Shown here: positions 41,102 through 50,188 of the stretch, piece after piece | How the letters are laid out: the number at the start of each line of letters is the position of its first letter | Position numbering within the stretch: the first letter of the stretch is position 1 | Assembly (NCBI RefSeq): GCF_022919575.1 | Contig: NZ_CP095071.1 | Coordinates: forward strand, 62,001 to 126,000 | DNA length: 64,000 bases | Origin: Gracilibacillus salinarum | GTDB taxonomy: Bacteria; Bacillota; Bacilli; Bacillales; Amphibacillaceae | Reading direction: 5' to 3' | Translations under genes and position numbers: made by a program | The notes under the pieces: generated by a model | The model's database searches: none | Seen by the model: the letters and a program-made list of their open reading frames with translations, nothing else | Told to the model about the DNA's origin: nothing

Positions 41102-42106
41102 TTAAACATTTTCAATTGAAACAGCATGAGCAATACAAGGTATTGTCTGCTTTTGCTGAACGGTTAATGGAGAAAGTAAGGCTCCGGTCGCTACTACGAG
41201 GATTTTGTTACATTCTCCTTGCATGAGTTTTTTAACAAAATGGCCGTAAGTTACTACTGCAGAACATGCAGGACCACTACCACCAGCGAAGACAGGCTGA
41301 TTCGGTTTGTAAACCGTCAATCCGCAGTCAATAAACTTACTTTCCTGTATTTGATAATTATCCTTTGACAATAAGTCTAGACAAATATCTCGTCCATATT
41401 TGGCCAAATCACCTGTGATAATATAGTCGTAATAATCTGCAGTAATATTGCGATCCTTTAAGTGCTGGGTGATGGTATCATACGCTGCAGGTGCCATAGC
41501 TCCACCCATATTAAATGGATCCTTTAACTGCCGGTCAATGACTTTGCCGATCGTAGCTGACGTTACCTTTGGACCTGCACCATTTTTGGCTAAAATAGCT
41601 ACGCCTGCACCTGTTACAGTCCATTGCGAGGAGTCAGGCTTTTGGCTGCCATATTCAGTCGGGTAACGAAATTGGCGCTCGACAGCAGAATTATGACTTG
41701 CTGCACCAGTAATCACATACTCAGCTTGCATTTGACTCATAATTAAAGCAGATAGAGCTAATCCCTCCATAGAAGTAGCACAGGCATTAAACAATCCAAG
41801 ATAAGGAATCGCCAGGCCCCGAGCTGCAAAATTGGATGGAGTCAATTGATTGATAAGATCACCATGAAGAAAAAACTGAATATCACTTAGATCCAAATTT
41901 GCTTTCTCGACAGCATAATGACAAGCATCTTCGATCATATGCTGATGTGCCAGTTCAAATGATTTTTCGTCCATCCATTGATCAGAGTAAAAATAATCAA
42001 AGTCATTCGGAATATTACCTTGCTCTTCAAAAGGCCCTCCAACTACACCTGTTGAGATAATAGTGGGAGGTGTATCAAATAACCATGTTTGTTTACCAGT
42101 AATCAT
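41102..42106 (-). CDS. spoVAD: Stage V sporulation protein AD
   Basis: It binds dipicolinic acid during spore loading and has a thiolase-like fold. The start is ATG at 42106 after GGAGTGG; a TTG at 42121 lies on that site. The 334 residues contain NACATSMEGLALSALIM, TGAASHNSAVERQFRYPTEYG and GGSGPACSAV. It follows spoVAC by about 15 bases. Confidence 0.95.
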   Translation of the reverse strand: MITGKQTWLFDTPPTIISTGVVGGPFEEQGNIPNDFDYFYSDQWMDEKSFELAHQHMIEDACHYAVEKANLDLSDIQFFLHGDLINQLTPSNFAARGLAIPYLGLFNACATSMEGLALSALIMSQMQAEYVITGAASHNSAVERQFRYPTEYGSQKPDSSQWTVTGAGVAILAKNGAGPKVTSATIGKVIDRQLKDPFNMGGAMAPAAYDTITQHLKDRNITADYYDYIITGDLAKYGRDICLDLLSKDNYQIQESKFIDCGLTVYKPNQPVFAGGSGPACSAVVTYGHFVKKLMQGECNKILVVATGALLSPLTVQQKQTIPCIAHAVSIENV

Positions 42107-42121
42107 ATCGCGCCACTCCAA

Positions 42122-42559
42122 TTAAGAAAAAATTGTTTTAATTAATGCAATAATAAATGCAGAAAAAACACCGAATAAAATAACGGAACCAGCAAGCTTA
42201 AACATGTTTCCGCCGACACCCTGTACAAAGCCCTCTGTTCGATGTTCAATTGCAGCAGATATAACAGCATTGCCAAAGCCGGTAACAGGAACGGCTGTAC
42301 CAGCACCAGCAAATTGAGCAAATCGGTCATATACGCCAAATCCTGTAAGCAGCATTGTTATAAAAATTAATGTTGCAACAGTGGGATTGCCGACAGTTTG
42401 TTCGGTGAAATTAAAAAAATACATGTAAAACGTTGATATTGCTTGACCGATCAAACAAATGAAGCCACCAACTAAAAAGGCTTTAATGCAATTTTTTAAT
42501 ACAGGACGTTTCGGTTCTTTACTTTTTTCATAATCTTTATATAAATGTGGTTCTTTCAT
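42122..42559 (-). CDS. spoVAC: Stage V sporulation protein AC
   Basis: The 145-residue mechanosensitive-type membrane subunit of the dipicolinate channel has a basic N-terminal tail, then helices with FLVGGFICLIGQ, FAGAGTAVPVTGFGNAVISAA and a C-terminal helix. The ATG follows GGAGGAATGAAAA. Confidence 0.94.
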   Translation of the reverse strand: MKEPHLYKDYEKSKEPKRPVLKNCIKAFLVGGFICLIGQAISTFYMYFFNFTEQTVGNPTVATLIFITMLLTGFGVYDRFAQFAGAGTAVPVTGFGNAVISAAIEHRTEGFVQGVGGNMFKLAGSVILFGVFSAFIIALIKTIFS

Positions 42560-42573
42560 TTTTCATTCCTCCG

Positions 42574-43026
42574 TTATGCACTGTCTTTAGCAAGTTTTTT
42601 TAATTTATCTAACCTTTTTTCTATTTCTTTCTTTGTTAACTGTTCATTTTCAATCTTTGTTAATTCGATATGGAATTTCTGATCAGAAGTAACAAAAACG
42701 TCTTTCAATCCGGTGAGCTCTTTTAATCTTTTCTTTAGTTTTTTTTCTATATTTTGCTCAATTGCCTGTTTGAAAGGTGTCGCTGTAAATGCTACAAACA
42801 GTTCATCGTTAATATGTATTGCTTTGTAGGATGCAACGTCATCAGTCTGATTATCCATAAAATCTTTGACCTTTGTGGAGATTGTATTATTTTGATTGGC
42901 ATTTGGAGTGTTAGAGCTTATTTGTGTAATATCTGATTGGATATCTTCTTGAGCAGAAGGTTCCTGATTATTACAGGCAACAAGCATTGCAATGAATAAA
43001 ATCATGATGTATAGTGCTTTCTTCAT
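42574..43026 (-). CDS. YhcN/YlaJ-like sporulation lipoprotein
   Basis: The start at ATG 43026 gives 150 residues with a lipobox, LVAC (Cys18), so the protein is membrane-anchored. The remainder has the YhcN/YlaJ layout, with VKDFMDNQTDDVASYKAI and a long basic helix at the end. It heads the spoVAC-AD-AE genes, as in spoVA2-type operons. A possible sigma-G promoter, GCATA then CAAGATA with 17-base spacing, lies upstream on the minus strand. Confidence 0.8.
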   Translation of the reverse strand: MKKALYIMILFIAMLVACNNQEPSAQEDIQSDITQISSNTPNANQNNTISTKVKDFMDNQTDDVASYKAIHINDELFVAFTATPFKQAIEQNIEKKLKKRLKELTGLKDVFVTSDQKFHIELTKIENEQLTKKEIEKRLDKLKKLAKDSA

Positions 43027-43178
43027 CTCTTTTTTTCTTCCTTCCGTATATGAAATCAAGCTTATACATATCTTGTAGAATTTTGAAAAAAATATGCATT
43101 TTTAAAATGAAATGAAACAAAATGGCATACCTAATCGTCTATATATAATAAGGGGAAAGAGTGGAGGAGGTCGGGAAA

Positions 43179-43628
43179 GTGGTGTGGAAACGATTTACAA
43201 TCACTATTGTTGTAATCGCTTGTATTGCAGCCTTCATGCTGTTTATTACAGGCGTCTTTCAAAAATCTGTCCTTGCAGAAACCGTTAAACTGGAGGAACA
43301 ATATAAGGATTTTATCGTACATATTAGAATTGAGCCGTTAGAGGAAGGATTTCAAGTGTTACGTTCGTTACAGTATACAGGTGAAGCGTCACTTGTAATT
43401 GAACACCGCTCTCCTTTGACTCAAGTGACGATTGATGCTGATAATCCGACATTTACAGGTAGCCCGGTCACCAAACAGCTGAACGCTGATTACCAATACT
43501 ATCCGCAGCCAACCTTGCTGTTTGACACTTTGGAAAAAGGAAAGCATACCATTTATATTCATACCCAATTCTATATCGAAGGGGAGAGGGTAGATATTAA
43601 AACAAAAGAAACGTTAATATTTGAATAA
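43179..43628 (+). CDS. Single-span membrane protein, unknown function
   Basis: I do not recognise the family. Start GTG 43179 (43182 also possible) after GGAGGAGG gives 149 residues: one transmembrane helix at about residues 5-26 and an exported beta-rich domain with SLQYTGEASLVIEHRSPLT. It is a single gene with its own terminator and is divergent from the spoVA operon. Confidence 0.65.
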   Translation: MVWKRFTITIVVIACIAAFMLFITGVFQKSVLAETVKLEEQYKDFIVHIRIEPLEEGFQVLRSLQYTGEASLVIEHRSPLTQVTIDADNPTFTGSPVTKQLNADYQYYPQPTLLFDTLEKGKHTIYIHTQFYIEGERVDIKTKETLIFE

Positions 43629-43631
43629 TTA

Positions 43632-43662
43632 AAAAGCGAGCGCCTGAGGACGCTCGCTTTAA
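43632..43662 (+). terminator. Intrinsic terminator
   Basis: AAAGCGAGCG pairs with CGCTCGCTTT around CCTGAGGA. Confidence 0.88.
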
Positions 43663-43670
43663 GTTTATAC

Positions 43671-43745
43671 GGTAGGAAAGTATAAAATTTTAGCAATGAA
43701 GAAGTTCGACGTAGTGAAAATTTAGTATGTACCAAGTATAAGAAT
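43671..43745 (+). repeat. Short repeat family 2, copy b
   Basis: AGCAATGAAGAAGTTCGACGTAGTGAAAATTTAGT... then CCAAGTATAAGAAT closely matches the copy at 55158. It leads into flank L of element copy 6. Quoted in parts; see also copies at 8484, 47690 and 55158. Confidence 0.62.
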
Positions 43746-44370
43746 ACGGTCATAGCAGTAATTATATTGAACATGAAGTTGAGTTCCTATAATATGGATT
43801 ATGTTAACTAAGCATTACTAGCTAAGCATCCATATTGAGATATTTAATGTGCTAGAATACCGCTCTGTCCAACCACTTCGCGTCCTGCGGGGCACGGCTG
43901 AAGCTAACTTTGTGAAGAAGAGCGCATCACAAAGTGGATCTTCAGCGCCTGCCTGTTCCGCGGGAGTCTCCGTGGTTGGCCTACGCTAGAATTGGGCTTC
44001 TACAATTTTTGGTAGAGCTAGCATATTGATTGTATGCATAAATAATAGTTATTGAAAAATGCCTAGAACCACTGCTTTTTGCTGTTCCATGCATTGTAGC
44101 ACTTCCCTTAAGCGTAGGAAATATGCGGAGACTCCCGTGGAATCAGCGCGAGCTGAAGATCCACTTGGTAAAGAAAAGAATTTTCTTTACCAAGTTAGCT
44201 GAAGCCGTGCCCACAGGACGCGGAGCCTATTTCCGGAGCTTTGCTAAGCAGATAAACGATATCAAAATGACCATTTGGCAATACAGTCTTTGTTGACATA
44301 ATCCATATTATAGGAAGTTGTTTATTAATTAAGTCAATGAGGACCGGGTGGGTTATGCCCGGTTTTTCTT
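43735..44370 (+). repeat. Intergenic hairpin-pair element, complete copy 6 (A next to L)
   Basis: Inverted repeats are at 43788-43804 and 44296-44312. Both hairpins carry short tips: AACTTTGTGAAG/CTTCACAAAGT-like in A, and ACTTGGTAAAGAAAA with its complement in B. Flank R ends in ACCGGGTGGGTTATGCCCGGT and TTTTCTT at 44370. Confidence 0.9.
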
Positions 44371-44372
44371 AA

Positions 44373-45068
44373 TTAATTATCTTCATATCCCACAGCACCA
44401 TCACTAAGTAAAGATATCGTTTGCTGAAGCGTTTCTTGATTTTCAGGAGTATGGTAGAAGATATCAAACGTTTCTTCATCCAACCAGGCTGCCTCTGTAA
44501 TTTCTTTGGTCTCTGTTAATTTCGGTTGGGGGTCGAGGACTTTCCAATCTTCTATATTAAATACAGTATATTGTTCTGTGTCAGATTGTTTAAATAGAAA
44601 GAGAAAGTGATTCTGTTCAGGTGAAGGAAGTATCTCTTCTATTAGTACCAGATCATCAAGTAAAAAAGATCGATTTGGTTCATTGCGATCAAGTAATAAA
44701 TAGGAACATGTCGTATCATTACAATTAAAAGAGAGAAGGTAGAGCCCCTCTATTTCTAATTTTTGCAATGCCATATCAGCTACGTCTTGTTGCTGATATG
44801 GCATGACGGATAGGTATTCTTTTAGTATTGGAATATTTTCTGTATTTAACGTGACAGTCTCCTGTTCCAAAACAAATTCCAGTTCTCGATTCTCTTCTTC
44901 TGCTGGTGTATTTTCGATATTCGTTTCTTCCGTAAATGATTGTTCAGTATTCTCCATTTCTTTATCATTAGTGATCATTGTTTCATTCGTTTCATTGTGA
45001 CTGCAAGATAGCAGGAATAATAGGAGAAGAATAGTAATGGTATATTTCAATAGAGCACCCCATCTCAT
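44373..45068 (-). CDS. Lipoprotein, unknown function
   Basis: The 231 residues start MRWGALLKYTITILLLLFLLSCSH, with lipobox LLSC. An acidic linker rich in Glu, Asn and Thr follows, then a beta-rich domain. No family recognised. Its start overlaps the protease gene stop by four bases, so it is the third gene of that operon. Confidence 0.72.
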   Translation of the reverse strand: MRWGALLKYTITILLLLFLLSCSHNETNETMITNDKEMENTEQSFTEETNIENTPAEEENRELEFVLEQETVTLNTENIPILKEYLSVMPYQQQDVADMALQKLEIEGLYLLSFNCNDTTCSYLLLDRNEPNRSFLLDDLVLIEEILPSPEQNHFLFLFKQSDTEQYTVFNIEDWKVLDPQPKLTETKEITEAAWLDEETFDIFYHTPENQETLQQTISLLSDGAVGYEDN

Positions 45069-46198
45069 TCATTTGCTTTATCAAGTTGTAAAATTTTAAG
45101 CTGATCATTCTCATAGCCAATGGTCATGTTATATACCATCGATTTTTCTGTTTCTTCATAATTATTATTGCGAACTGTGGTCTTAACGTTAATTTCCATT
45201 TCTGCTTGTTCATTTTCGATATTTTTAATGGATTTCTTTTCTACTTTTAGATCAATCATATTCTGAAATGATTGGCGAAATGCTGTATAGCTTGTTTGAC
45301 CCTGATACTGACTGCCAAGCAGAGAATAGGCATTCACGTAATCTCGTAATGCGATATTATCAAAGAAGTAATCGGCGACGTAATTGACGTTCTCTTCAAG
45401 CTTTTCTTTATCTACTTGCTGATTAAGGGGTGAAAGATAGTTTAATTCGTCTTCTTTCACATTGCTGGTCCATTCGCTAACCTTCGCTGCTACTTGAGTA
45501 ATCGGTATACTGAATCCGATGTCGGTATCAGATATTCCTGCTGAATTAATACCGATTACCTTACCAGTACTACGTAAAATGAGTGGTCCACCACTATTGC
45601 CATGAGTAATATTTGCGGAAATTTGGTAAACCTCATCATATTGGTAATCATTAATGGTAAAAGAACGATCTGTACCGACAATTAAACCTAATGATACACT
45701 ATTTTGTATCCCCATCGGACTCCCTATTGCCATAATCTCATCGCCAATATCTATGGACTGATTCGTATCCAGTGGGATTGGTTCAAGATCGTTAATATCA
45801 GGTATTCGAATAACGGCAAAATCTTGCTCTTCACCAATCCCTACGATGGCGGCGGGATATTCACGAGTGTTCGATAATTTCACCACAATAGAATCAGCAT
45901 CTTTTACTACATGTGCATTTGTAATAATATCTCCATTATTATTAATCAAAAAACCAGATCCTGTTTTCGTAGTGACGTCTATGGTGCTTTCAATCTGAAC
46001 GACCGATTTTTGTGATTGATGTATGATATTCTTTAAGCTGGTGTCACTATCATTATTTTTAATACTGGCGGCCAGTGTATTGTTGACTTGTAATGGCTGA
46101 TTATTCCAATTGATGACCAAATAGAAAGAGGTAATGATTGCTGCTAGCAAGATCAAAACAGTTAAAGTAATTGGAATATATTTTCTATATTTAAACAT
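45065..46198 (-). CDS. Membrane-anchored S1C (HtrA-type) serine protease without PDZ
   Basis: The 377 residues have an N-terminal transmembrane anchor (about 8-29), a trypsin-like domain with the catalytic triad His96 (TNAHVV), Asp126 (EQDFAVI) and Ser202 (GNSGGPL), and then about 120 residues of a helical/NTF2-like C-terminal domain. A PDZ domain, usual in HtrA/DegP, is absent. It would act outside the membrane. It is flanked in one operon by a zinc-ribbon protein and a lipoprotein. Confidence 0.88.
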   Translation of the reverse strand: MFKYRKYIPITLTVLILLAAIITSFYLVINWNNQPLQVNNTLAASIKNNDSDTSLKNIIHQSQKSVVQIESTIDVTTKTGSGFLINNNGDIITNAHVVKDADSIVVKLSNTREYPAAIVGIGEEQDFAVIRIPDINDLEPIPLDTNQSIDIGDEIMAIGSPMGIQNSVSLGLIVGTDRSFTINDYQYDEVYQISANITHGNSGGPLILRSTGKVIGINSAGISDTDIGFSIPITQVAAKVSEWTSNVKEDELNYLSPLNQQVDKEKLEENVNYVADYFFDNIALRDYVNAYSLLGSQYQGQTSYTAFRQSFQNMIDLKVEKKSIKNIENEQAEMEINVKTTVRNNNYEETEKSMVYNMTIGYENDQLKILQLDKANE

Positions 46199-46216
46199 TA
46201 TTAGCCCTCCGAATCG

Positions 46217-47374
46217 TTAGTTTAAATACCAAGTGATTTCTTCCACTTTTGGTGTGAGCTGATTAGCCTCTGATTCCATGTCGTAATGAGTGAATTCAAA
46301 CTTTCCGACCTCATTTGGATATAAGGTTTCAGGGAACACATACACTTCATTATCGACGAGAGCATTTTCCTCTTCATCATTAACGGTATATTTAACTAAG
46401 ATGGAATGAATCGGTACAGTTGCTACACTTTTTAACTCACCAGTGACTTTCCACGTATTGTTATCTTTTTGTAATTGAATATCTTTTAATTCGATGGCAT
46501 GACTTTCATTTACTTCCTGTTCTTCTTCAAAAGCAGTTAATGCTTGTTCAATTCTTTCTTCTTGAGCAGATTCAAAAGCTGTTTTTTCTTTGTTGATGGT
46601 CGTCTTTAAACTTTCCAGCTGTTCTGAGCTTTCGATAACTTTCATCGTGTCATCTATTACAAGTAAAGCTTTTGAAAATTGCAGATCATCTAAGCGTGCG
46701 GTTGCCTTTTCATATGTCATCGAGACTAGCTTCTCGGTAATTTGACTTTTTACTTCAGCTGCCTGATCTTCTGAAATATCCTCAATTTCCCAGAGTAATG
46801 TTTTTAATTCATCCATAGAAGGATCATTATTTAGCTGATAAGTTGCCTGTGCGAGCATAGTCTGATTTTTCATCAGCAGATTCTGTTCCATTAATTGATC
46901 GACCAGGTCACCGTTAAATTGCTGAAGCGCTTCTTCTGATTGTTGCAGGCTATCAAAAGATTGCTGAAAGTCATGCTCGTCATTACTTGTTTTGACTTGC
47001 TTGAACGTATCCTCAGTTTGAATAGCAACTTTTAGGAAAGAGTCTACTTGTTCAGCTGCAGGAAAATACTCTTTATATTCCAGTGCATCATTTATAAGCG
47101 TAGAAGCTTGATTGTAATCACCAATCTGAGCCATTTCTTCTGCTTCATTAAAATAGGATAATGCTTTATTCGTCTGATAGCGTTGAAAGACATATACAGA
47201 TCCCATGATTAAACAGGCTATTACTAATGATAGAACAGGTAAAAACCACCATTTCCTGGATGGTTTAACTGGTCTTTTTCTTTTTAGTATATCTTCAGGA
47301 AGTTTTTTGCCGCAGGATACACAGAATGTCTCTATTTCCTGGACTTGACTTCCACAATTTGGACAATATGACAA
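46217..47374 (-). CDS. Zinc-ribbon membrane protein
   Basis: The start is probably TTG at 47374 after GGCGAGGAATT; the frame extends to 47401. The 385 residues begin SYCPNCG...FCVSCGKKLP, a four-cysteine cytoplasmic zinc ribbon, then one transmembrane helix (about residues 44-66), then a long alpha-helical extracellular region, and a C-terminal beta domain. The layout resembles TcaA/YvbJ-type envelope sensors. No family assigned with certainty. It heads the protease-lipoprotein operon. Confidence 0.78.
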   Translation of the reverse strand: MSYCPNCGSQVQEIETFCVSCGKKLPEDILKRKRPVKPSRKWWFLPVLSLVIACLIMGSVYVFQRYQTNKALSYFNEAEEMAQIGDYNQASTLINDALEYKEYFPAAEQVDSFLKVAIQTEDTFKQVKTSNDEHDFQQSFDSLQQSEEALQQFNGDLVDQLMEQNLLMKNQTMLAQATYQLNNDPSMDELKTLLWEIEDISEDQAAEVKSQITEKLVSMTYEKATARLDDLQFSKALLVIDDTMKVIESSEQLESLKTTINKEKTAFESAQEERIEQALTAFEEEQEVNESHAIELKDIQLQKDNNTWKVTGELKSVATVPIHSILVKYTVNDEEENALVDNEVYVFPETLYPNEVGKFEFTHYDMESEANQLTPKVEEITWYLN

Positions 47375-47540
47375 AAATAATTCCTCGCCTTCCAAAATCA
47401 AATAAATCGAACGCTTCTATTATAGCATGATCAAGCTGTTAACTTTAAGTTAACTAGAAGAAATTTTAGTAAATTTTTCTTTATTAAAATGAACAGGTGA
47501 GGTATACTAGAGAAAGTAGTATCTTGAAAATGAGGTGTGA

Positions 47541-47630
47541 ATGATGGGAGAAACAGAATTGTTTGGTATCGTTTGCTTTGTGATCTTAATCGGATGTATA
47601 GGATATAGTATCTTTGATCGCGTTAAATAA
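47541..47630 (+). CDS. 29-residue single-span membrane protein
   Basis: The ATG (47541, or 47544) follows TGAGGTGTG. The product is a single hydrophobic helix (LFGIVCFVILIGCIGYSIF) with an acidic start and basic end. A strong terminator follows within 20 bases. No family recognised. Confidence 0.6.
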   Translation: MMGETELFGIVCFVILIGCIGYSIFDRVK

Positions 47631-47647
47631 TGACCAGACTTGATGAA

Positions 47648-47680
47648 CCTCAATAGCACAAGTACTATTGAGGTTTTTGT
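47648..47680 (+). terminator. Intrinsic terminator
   Basis: CCTCAATAG, CACAAGTA loop, CTATTGAGG, then TTTTTGTT. Confidence 0.93.
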
Positions 47681-47689
47681 TCTACAAAG

Positions 47690-47760
47690 AGAGATAAAAT
47701 TATAACGCTGAAGCAGATTGACGCAGTGAAAAGATTATAATCTGCAGAGTATACGAAAAA
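47690..47760 (+). repeat. Short repeat family 2, copy c, in a gene-free gap
   Basis: GCAGATTGACGCAGTGAAAAG and GCAGAGTATACGAAAAA match the family pattern. The remaining gap to 48202 shows no gene I can support. Confidence 0.5.
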
Positions 47761-48202
47761 ATTCGGCACTCACGAAAGACGAGTATTTTTAAAATACAAC
47801 GTAATAACTACTTATACTTTCCTGCTCTATGCCACTAGTGCGTTATATAACAGCTGAAGATCCTCCATTTTAACCAATAAACAACTCAAATAAAACACGC
47901 ATTAATTATAAGCAATAAAGGTATGAGGTAACTGCAATGCTAACACTATGGAGAATAGTTGTGCAGGAACAATAGTACTTATTACCTCTTATCAGATAGA
48001 ACCACATCGATAATCCTAGTAATTATTTTGGAAAACTATGTCGAATGGTCCTGTTTTTTGTGGGGAAAACGGTGGCAAATTTTAAAAGATTTGTCTTATT
48101 TTGCGGTTTGCTTTACTTTGGTAAAATTATTTGCGATAATCAATAACGCTTACGATAAATGTTGTATAACAATGAACCAAAATAGGGGGTAACACGGTAA
48201 AA

Positions 48203-48388
48203 ATGTCAGTATATCCAATGAGTTTAATTAGTAAGATTGAGAAATTACGTAAAGAGATGACCGATGTTGCTCTCAAAAAAGGAATTACAAGTAAGGAATC
48301 CATACATATTAGTCAAGAGCTTGATGAGTTACTTAATGATTATGAAATGTACAAGCGCAAACAAGATGAAAAAAAACACCAGGACTAA
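48203..48388 (+). CDS. Spo0E-family aspartyl-phosphate phosphatase
   Basis: The 61 residues contain IEKLRKEM and SQELDELLNDYE, the Spo0E family signature. The family dephosphorylates Spo0A~P and so delays sporulation. The ATG follows ATAGGGGGTAACACGG with long spacing. Confidence 0.85.
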   Translation: MSVYPMSLISKIEKLRKEMTDVALKKGITSKESIHISQELDELLNDYEMYKRKQDEKKHQD

Positions 48389-48407
48389 CCGATTCTGGTG
48401 TTTTTCC
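48371..48407 (+). terminator. Intrinsic terminator of the Spo0E-like gene
   Basis: AAAACACCAG pairs with CTGGTGTTTTT; the stem overlaps the gene's stop. Confidence 0.85.
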
Positions 48408-48524
48408 GTATCCGATTCATTGCTGCATAACGATTTTATACCACGCAATCAAAGATCATATCTAGAACATACGAACGCTTATTTTATGAAGGTGAAGAAT
48501 GGTATTCTGTTTCAATAAGTAACG

Positions 48525-49679
48525 TTATTGTCTAGTTATGATTCGTTCGATTCTGTTTAATCCTTCTTCTAATGTATCCATATCGTAAGCATAGGATAGG
48601 CGAAGATATCCTTCTCCATATTCGGAAAATGCACTGCCAGGTACTAATGCCACTTTTGCTTCCTCCACTAATCGTAAAGCAACTTCAAACGATGTACTTC
48701 CAAGATGACGAATGTCAATAAAATAGTAAAATCCGCCCTCTGGTTTGTAAGAAGCTAGATTCATGGATTTGAGTCTATGATAAACATAATCTCGACGCTT
48801 CTGGTACGTTTTTTTCATTTCAACAGGATCGTTCATCCCGTTCTGGATAGCTTCCAATGCACCATACTGACTGATGGATGACGCACAAGAGACATTATAT
48901 TGGTGAACCTTAAGCATATGCTTACATAACCAGTCAGCTGCGAGAATATATCCAATACGGTATCCAGTCATCGAGTGTGATTTCGACACGCCATTAATAA
49001 TGATTACCTGATCGCGAATTTCTTCAAACCTTCCAATAGAAAAATGACTTGTCTCATAAACTAATTCGCTGTAAATTTCATCTGCAATCATAAAAAGCTG
49101 ATGCTTCTTAATAACTGCAGCAATGTCACCTAGCTCTTTCTCAGTTAATGTGACACCGGTCGGATTCGATGGATAAGGTATGATAATAGCTTTTGTCTTG
49201 TCAGTTATCGCATTTTCAATTGCTTCTGCCGTCATTTTAAATTGAGTTGCACGTGTATCAACGTAACGAGGGACGCCTCCTGCTAGCTTGACGAGTGGTT
49301 CATAGCCTGGATAAACAGGTCCAGGTAGTATGACTTCATCCCCATTTTCTACAATTGTACGTAAGCAAACATCAATTGCTTGAGAAGCTCCTGCAGTCAC
49401 AATAACCTCTTCATTAGCGTTATATTCCAATTGATATCTCTTTTTAACAAAGGACGAAATAGCCTGTCTTAATGGCAAAATACCAGCATTATGTGTATAG
49501 GTAGTTTTATTATGGTCGATTGCTTCTTTCGTTTTGGCTTTTACATGTTCAGGAGTAGGGAAATCCGGCTGACCAATTGTTAGAGACAAAATGTCTGATT
49601 TATCAGCGACCATGTTGAAAAATTTCCTGATTCCTGATATCTCAATATCCTTAACTTTACGATTTATAGATGCTTCCAT
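48525..49679 (-). CDS. patA: N-acetyl-LL-diaminopimelate aminotransferase PatA
   Basis: This PLP-dependent class I aminotransferase acts in the acetylase branch of lysine/DAP synthesis. The ATG at 49679 after GGGAGGTAAC gives 384 residues. KDIEISGIRKF...SLTIGQPDFPTPEHVK matches B. subtilis PatA, and IINGVSKSHSMTGYRIG carries the PLP lysine. DapH and the deacetylase of the same branch are at 53.6 and 55.3 kb, and synteny with ykyB-ykuE supports the assignment. Confidence 0.9.
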   Translation of the reverse strand: MEASINRKVKDIEISGIRKFFNMVADKSDILSLTIGQPDFPTPEHVKAKTKEAIDHNKTTYTHNAGILPLRQAISSFVKKRYQLEYNANEEVIVTAGASQAIDVCLRTIVENGDEVILPGPVYPGYEPLVKLAGGVPRYVDTRATQFKMTAEAIENAITDKTKAIIIPYPSNPTGVTLTEKELGDIAAVIKKHQLFMIADEIYSELVYETSHFSIGRFEEIRDQVIIINGVSKSHSMTGYRIGYILAADWLCKHMLKVHQYNVSCASSISQYGALEAIQNGMNDPVEMKKTYQKRRDYVYHRLKSMNLASYKPEGGFYYFIDIRHLGSTSFEVALRLVEEAKVALVPGSAFSEYGEGYLRLSYAYDMDTLEEGLNRIERIITRQ

Positions 49680-49789
49680 CTTGTTACCTCCCGATATTTC
49701 TATTATAACTAGCAAAAAGCTTGGAGATAATAGTACTAATTATCAAAACTAGCATTATTTTATCATAAATTGAAAGGGAGAGATACAAA

Positions 49790-50101
49790 ATGCTAAAAGA
49801 GTTATGGAATAAGATAGTGAGCGGATCCGATTATATACTATTAACTATGCAAGCAGAAGCGCGCTTAGTTGTATACGTTGTACTTGGACTTATTGGTCTT
49901 TATTTTCTGTTAAAACCATTTGTGCGGTTTGTGATGGCTTTAGAATGGAATGCTTTTATCACTTATTTATTCGTCATTCTGTTAATGTGTTTAATTATGA
50001 CTAGATTTACATCAGCAAACGATTGGAAATATTTTCTGTATGCGGTAGTTATTTTTTCCATTGTATTAAGTGTGAAACGAGCGATATCGTTTATAAGATA
50101 A
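49790..50101 (+). CDS. Small membrane protein, unknown function
   Basis: The 103 residues have three probable transmembrane helices (about 27-44, 54-70 and 80-96) after a short amphipathic start. The ATG follows AAAGGGAGAG. It is divergent from patA. No family recognised. Confidence 0.6.
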   Translation: MLKELWNKIVSGSDYILLTMQAEARLVVYVVLGLIGLYFLLKPFVRFVMALEWNAFITYLFVILLMCLIMTRFTSANDWKYFLYAVVIFSIVLSVKRAISFIR

Positions 50102-50125
50102 TGGACAAGAGGTATTTGTAATTAG

Positions 50126-50187
50126 TCAGGAAAGCATATAAGCGTAATAATAGCAGTAAAATTGAATAGGAAGTTTCGTTCTTATAA
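50126..50187 (+). repeat. Extra partial flank L before copy 7
   Basis: GTCAGGAAAGCATATAAGCG, AGCAGTAAAATTGAATAGGAAG and GTTCTTATAA repeat the L sequence that starts again at 50189. The tandem L suggests one element inserted beside, or recombined with, an older one. Confidence 0.68.
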
Positions 50188-50188
50188 G

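Noticed and set aside
47959..48192. A 77-codon ORF before the Spo0E-like gene
   Set aside because: No ribosome site and no recognisable pattern; in an AT-rich gap with repeat remnants.
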